Shown here: positions 58,910-64,000 of the stretch, in pieces
Layout: every line of letters starts with the position of its first letter
How positions within the stretch are numbered: the stretch's first letter is position 1
NCBI RefSeq assembly: GCF_041146795.1
Contig: NC_135187.1
Coordinates: 16,878,556 to 16,942,555 of the forward strand
Source of the DNA: Maylandia zebra
Lineage: Eukaryota > Chordata > Actinopteri > Cichliformes > Cichlidae
Reading direction: 5' to 3'
Length of the DNA: 64,000 bases
Notes under the pieces: model-generated
Databases searched by the model: none
Told to the model about the DNA's origin: nothing
The model's input: only the letters and a program-made list of their open reading frames with translations
Made by a program: the position numbers and the translations under genes

Positions 58910-61670
58910 CTTGAATAAATGGTAAAAGCTTTTAAATCTAAGAGTAAATATGAGTTTTTATTGCATTTCTTTTTATATTTAAATGAACACAAACCTTTGC
59001 ACCTTACAATCTAGAAGAAACTGTGCAAATGTGAACTTTTTACTGCCGGAGCTTTATGTTTCGCTTTAGTTCTTGACTATGTTTCACATGGTAATATCAA
59101 AGTCCACTAATTGCCCTCGTGGGTACATTCATGCAAGGAAAAAAAAAATCATCTAAATGAAGCACATTTTTGTGTTTTCCTCCACATTTCAAATATACAT
59201 GAAAAACAAAAATAAAAAATGTTGAAGTAGATAAGACAGCACTGAATAAATATAAAAGTCCTGTGTCCTCTCCATGGCTTTTTGTTTTATTTTTATCTGC
59301 TCATACAGAGAAAAAAAGGCACGACTTCAGAGCTGTGTGCTGCCGATAAGCAGAGTAAGGATGGGCCTCATGTCAGCGATCTATTACAGGCAGTGTAGTT
59401 AAGGACTTTTCCTTTCTCTGTTCTCTCTTTGCTGTGTCATGTGAAGTGTGACACCTAAGGCCAGCTGTAACACCTGTCACCTTTCTTTAGACATGAGACT
59501 CGAACATGCAACGCCACAAACTCTGTCATAATGAATTGTGACGTGTTTATTTGGAAGAACTGGTATTTCCCCAAAAATCCAAACTCTCCTTTGACCTTCT
59601 CATCTGACACGAATCACGTGATCAGAGACGAAGAGCACTGAAAGTGCTGTGCAATGAGGCGGAGATGTAATCGCTGCGTTTACCATGTGAGTCAGCACTT
59701 TGCTAAAAGGCCACCTGCTGTCAGATGTGGCAGCAGATGGAAGTGGAGCTTGGCTGGAGATCTGAACTGGCTTAATGAAAGCCTAAATGACTCTTGGCCA
59801 CAGAAAGAGAGAAGCTTGCAGCTCCGTACACGCTTAAGGGTGAGGTTGAGCTGGATGGGAGGAGCCGGTGAAGAGGAGAAAGAGAAAAGAAAAAGACAGA
59901 CACAGGTGTGGAGGAGGAGTGAAAGGACAGAGGGAGAAGAAGAGGAGAGCCTGAGATTATGCAACAGTAAAAAGCAGGAAAGCTGCTGATCTGCAGTCGC
60001 CTTGCACACATGACCTTCCCTGATGCTTTGATGCATAACACACACACACACACACACACAGAGGCAATTACATCAAAGCAAACACCTCGGGTTCATCAGG
60101 TGAGGGTGATATGTAAAGCTCTGCAGCAACACTACAAAATGTGTTTGATCAAACAAGAAAAGTGGCCCTAAAATATCCCTCCTCAATTTTAGCATTTCTA
60201 CCTTATCTCAAAGAACTACAGCTGCAGAGCAGTATTCCTGGCAAACTTGTGTTTGCTTACAATGCATGTATGACAGGTGGTTAGACAAGCTTTGTATGCA
60301 AGCTTTGCAAATATTTTACCGTCCAAACTAGGGGTGTTATCACTGTGTATTTATGACAAGCGTGATACTTGACTGATTGACTGATTAAATGTTTTATTTC
60401 TGACATGTAAATATGAAAACAGAAAATAAACAAAGCAAAAGAAATACAACGTTGAGTTTTTTTATACAACACAATTTACATGCCTGAAAAAGAGTAGGGT
60501 GATGTTTACACTTATGTGATCCTACACTGCTCAATACTATTTAATAATTTACAAATCATTGTTCACTGATTCATAACCAGACCATATGCAAGTGTACACA
60601 CACACACACACACGCACACATATACACATAAAAAAATATCAAACCAAAACAAGACACTACATTCTTACATTTTGCTACAAACCCTGCATTAATTTGAAAA
60701 TGATCATTTTATATTATTTAAAAAGTATCAATAGTTTTAAATGATGTAATGTGAAATCATGTGATGACACAACATTTCACAACACTTCAAACCAAAATAC
60801 ATGCATTACTTTCTTACTTTCTTTAGTAAGAAAGTAAGTATTTCACACTGTCTGTGTACCTTTCTCTAATTATACTTACTGACATGCAGACTTAGAACAA
60901 GAGTCTTTCTCCGCTCATGTACTTTGTCATTATTTTAAATTTAAGAGGCTAAACTGCTAAGTGAGCATATCTTCTATCTCCCTAAAAAACAGTTGTTTAC
61001 AAGAGATTTTAAAAATGTAATAAAATCTTTAAAAATGTATATATATATATAATGTTACATATATATTTAGCAAACTGCGTGATAGAGCATGGCTGCTGCC
61101 TGAAGATTCATAGCTTTAATTTGTTGCAGAGTCTCAAGCAGGTCTCCACTCCACGCCAGAGTCACAGATTAATGTCTGATTGCCACCTAGTGGTTGCATG
61201 CTCAAAGTAATCTGTGTCCTTGTGGAAATCCAAGTATTTGAGGCTCAGAGAGGAGTTCAGTGCTGTAAGAAGCTTTTGGTCGTTAAGAGCTCTTAGTCAG
61301 CACAAAGAGGACAGTTTCTCTTCCTCTGCTGGCAGCTTCATAGTTTGTTTCAAAGTTCAGCTTTCAATCAGTAAATCTTTTAAGATATTTATTAGACTCA
61401 AAAAATTGTGCCTTCCGTCCCTTAAAGTACGTGACTTCTTGTGTATGAGTGCATTTTCTGAAAGCAGTGACCATTGTGTCAGACTGTTTAATTGAAGTTT
61501 GGGCTCATCTCACCGTTCAACAAAATCATCGAGAACTGCGACTGGTCCCAGTCTTGCATGTTTAAAAATGCTCCTATTTCCATCCGGCTCTGACACATAT
61601 GTGTTTTCAGGGTAAATGATGTAAGGGTGGGAGCACAAGCTGCTGTGGGGCCAGTCGAGGAGCCAGTCGA
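58910..61670. other. Intergenic, simple repeats only
   Basis: CA tracts at 60041-60060 and 60597-60620, a TA tract near 61029-61040 and a hairpin at 60806-60837. A purine-rich open frame at 59654-59989 translates to basic low complexity and is not called. Confidence 0.5.
60806..60837. repeat. Perfect 13-bp hairpin with 6-nt loop
   Basis: TTACTTTCTTACT (60806-60818) and its exact complement (60825-60837) around TTCTTT. Confidence 0.95.
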
Positions 61671-61674
61671 GGAG

Positions 61675-61795
61675 CAGTTGTGTTAGCCCCGAGGCAGACT
61701 GGTGACCTGTTATAAGTGTAACCTGCCTCCCCTCCTACAGCTGGGGTAGATTCCAGCCTTTTCTGTGACCCTGAAATGGATAAGCAGAAAAAAAT
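61675..61795 (+). repeat. 3' tail of an abundant fish retroelement-type repeat
   Basis: 'gcagactggtgacctgtta', 'gtgtaacctgcctcccctcc', 'acagctggggtagattccagcc', 'tgaccctgaaatggataagcag': close to the very common fish repeat ending in 'gataagcggaagaaaatgg'. Same family as 7640-7765. Confidence 0.6.
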
Positions 61796-61799
61796 GTCT

Positions 61800-64000
61800 G
61801 AGTTACTGTAACATCTTCTTCATCTCCCACAGCCTCAGTTTTCCTTAAATTTTCTGACTTCACCAGTTTTTCAGGACTTTCATCATGACTGATGTGAACG
61901 TGACCCATCTGAACTCTTTTAGAAATTTGGGATAACTGGATGCACTGGCTTATATTCTTATGGTTGAGCATATGTGGGTTGTTTGGTGAAAAAAATAAAG
62001 CTTTTATAGCCTCCAGTTATGCTAATTAGGATGAATTGCATGTGTACAATGCATAATATTTAGGGGGTTAAACACTGTTCATAATGTAAAAATTTGTTAT
62101 TTGATTTTGTACTAATGACGCTTTTTCTTTTTACTCTGCCCTTGTCATTAAATGGTTTCCAGATTACTTATAAACCAAATGTACTCTAAACTTCCTTTGA
62201 GTTTCATGGACTGTCTCTTTATGGACAGTGGCGACTGACCTTTGATCGTTCTCTAAGGCTGGTGCACCAATCAGCATCCAGGAAACAGCCACCTGCCCAG
62301 TCGCTGGGAACAGTGGTTTCTTCCCGTTCTCTCTTCTCCGTGCTGGAGGGAGTACATGTCACAATGTGCTGTCAAAGAAATAATCCTTGTAAGGTCTTAT
62401 GTGTTTAATATTTCTCTAGAACAAGCTCTTTTCCCACCAGCTCGCTCTTCATGCCAGTTTGAGGACGCAGCAGAGACAAACCACCCAGGTTTCAGCTGAA
62501 AGGTAGCTCTCTTACTTATTTTAAAAACACTTGCTCTCCAAGCACACAGGAATGTTTGGAATAATTTTGTCAGCCTACGGGCTCTTTGTTACTGAGCTCG
62601 TAATTAATATGCATAATATCACTAACTTTTCAGCCAGAATGAGCAGTCTGTGCTATACCCGGCGTGTAAGGAACCTGTGGGCTCCAGCACTTGCCTCTTG
62701 GGTTCTTAAGGCGACGATCCCGCACAAACCTGTGTGCCAGCTAAAGAAAGTAATGGTATTGTCCAGCTTCTCATTTACAGTGAAGACATTCAGGAGATCC
62801 TGTGACCTGTATCATTTAGTATCAGATTGTGTGTGTGCAGCGTGGAAAATGATGGAAACGAATGATGTTGGGTCAGAAATTTTGAAGACAACAAGGTAAC
62901 CAAGTTTTTAGATCCAATTAAAATCAAAGATCCTCTGGAAAAGAGCAGAATTCTTGAAACAGGGTTTATTAAACCGAGTCATATGAACAGCAAGACAACA
63001 CATAGCAAAGCTAAGTGATAACTAAACCTCACTGTACATTTGACATGCAATCTCTGAGACATTATTATTATCCTCTACACTCCTGCATTTCACTTAGATC
63101 TATTTGTTGATGGCATCTTGATTCTCGTATCTTCTTTCTAACCAAAATATGCTCTTATTTATTTATTTTTCTGTCACACCCTCCACACCAGATGTTCTTA
63201 GATCATCACCACTACCTTCTATATTTGCCAAACACCACACAAACCTCCCTATTTCATTTATTATGTGTTTGTGTGATTTATTTATCTGGTTTTCATCCCA
63301 GCTCTGTTATTATTAATAGTATTAATATTAGTTTAAATTATTATTGCTATTATTAATTTGTATATATTATAATTATGATCTAGTTTATTTTATGCTCCAG
63401 ATCCAATTCATCCTTTTTGCACTTGTATTCAATTCAATCAGCTCCATTTTCAACTTATTTAGCTTTTAATCTTTTATTAGGCTGATAATCCAGTAAGGGA
63501 TCTACTATCCCCATTTATTCCTATTTTATTATTCTCTTCTAGTCAGTTTTGCCCCAGACTCTTTCAGTCTCTCTGTATTTTTGCTTAACAAATATGATCT
63601 TTCAAATTAACTTCCTTAAACAGTGATAATACTATTTTTCAGCAGGAGTATCTATTTTCCTCTGTTCAACAATTCTTAATTTTTATGCAAACCTATTTCT
63701 TTTCACTACTTTGTTGCTCCTCTCCACACACCTTAAGGATGATTTCTTAATTTCTTTCTTTATTTTTATGTGGAATGCTCCTGACACAACCCCAAAGGGA
63801 TTTGCGTCTCTGGGCGTCTTTCACTTGTTAGGCAAGTGTGTAAAACCACCACAGTTTGGAGCCACTCAAGTGGGGCAGTGACCTTAACTAAAAGCTTCTT
63901 ATGAAATGATGAATAAAAAAAATAAGATAATAATATTGAATGCTAGCTGCTTTTATTGCTGTTGTTGTTGTTGTTAAAGCTCCTTTTGTCAAGTATATCT
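61800..64000. other. Intergenic to window end
   Basis: No gene recognised. The 122-aa open frame at 62531-62899 has no domain, no splice context and no family resemblance that I can see. The last 900 bp are very AT-rich with TTA/TTG simple stretches. Confidence 0.45.

Noticed and set aside
59654-60057. Overlapping open frames of about 110-120 aa on both strands
   Set aside because: Driven by a purine-rich tract (E/K/R-rich on one strand, S/L-rich on the other).

Overview
This window is vertebrate nuclear DNA, almost certainly from a ray-finned (teleost) fish. Genes are split by GT-AG introns, there are many CA/GT microsatellites, and the repeats are of typical fish kind: Tc1-like and hAT transposons, L2-like LINE pieces, and a tRNA-derived SINE with a 'gctatataagaac' tail. 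Three protein-coding genes can be read exon by exon. Their order and orientation (znf706 minus, grhl2 plus, ncald minus) match the ZNF706-GRHL2-NCALD block of human 8q22, as far as I know it. Gene names come from recognising the translated exons; no database search was run.

Layout. 1-2.7 kb: the two coding exons of znf706 (76 aa, minus strand) and its first intron, which holds a 348-bp hAT-type MITE. 2.7-10.5 kb: intergenic DNA with Tc1-like, SINE and other repeat remnants. 10.6-31.2 kb: a complete grhl2 gene of 16 coding exons and 602 codons, with every splice phase closing, preceded by a dense promoter/5'UTR region. 31.2-33.7 kb: a short gap between convergent genes, with an AT microsatellite and a deleted Tc1-like element. 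33.7-54.3 kb: ncald on the minus strand, with three coding exons (192 aa), a roughly 14-kb 5' intron and a predicted non-coding first exon at 54.1-54.3 kb next to a promoter-like cluster. 54.3-64 kb: ncald upstream DNA with two further Tc1-like remnants, a (CA)40 tract and no recognisable gene.

The genes are not an operon. GRHL2 is an epithelial transcription factor, neurocalcin delta a neuronal/ciliary calcium sensor and ZNF706 a tiny C2H2 protein; only their linkage is conserved. I saw no prokaryotic-type system, CRISPR array or new enzyme cluster. The most unusual content is structural. (i) A three-level nest at 44.5-46.9 kb: a small hAT with a perfect 8-bp target duplication sits in the zinc-finger reading frame of a larger ZNF862-like hAT, which sits in an L2-like LINE whose frame is restored when the insert is removed. 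(ii) There are six perfect or near-perfect short-loop inverted repeats (13-42 bp arms), which look like template-switch products. (iii) The grhl2 promoter carries six CAGGTA/CAGGTG (ZEB-type) sites in about 430 bp and three copies of a 12-mer NF-Y box.
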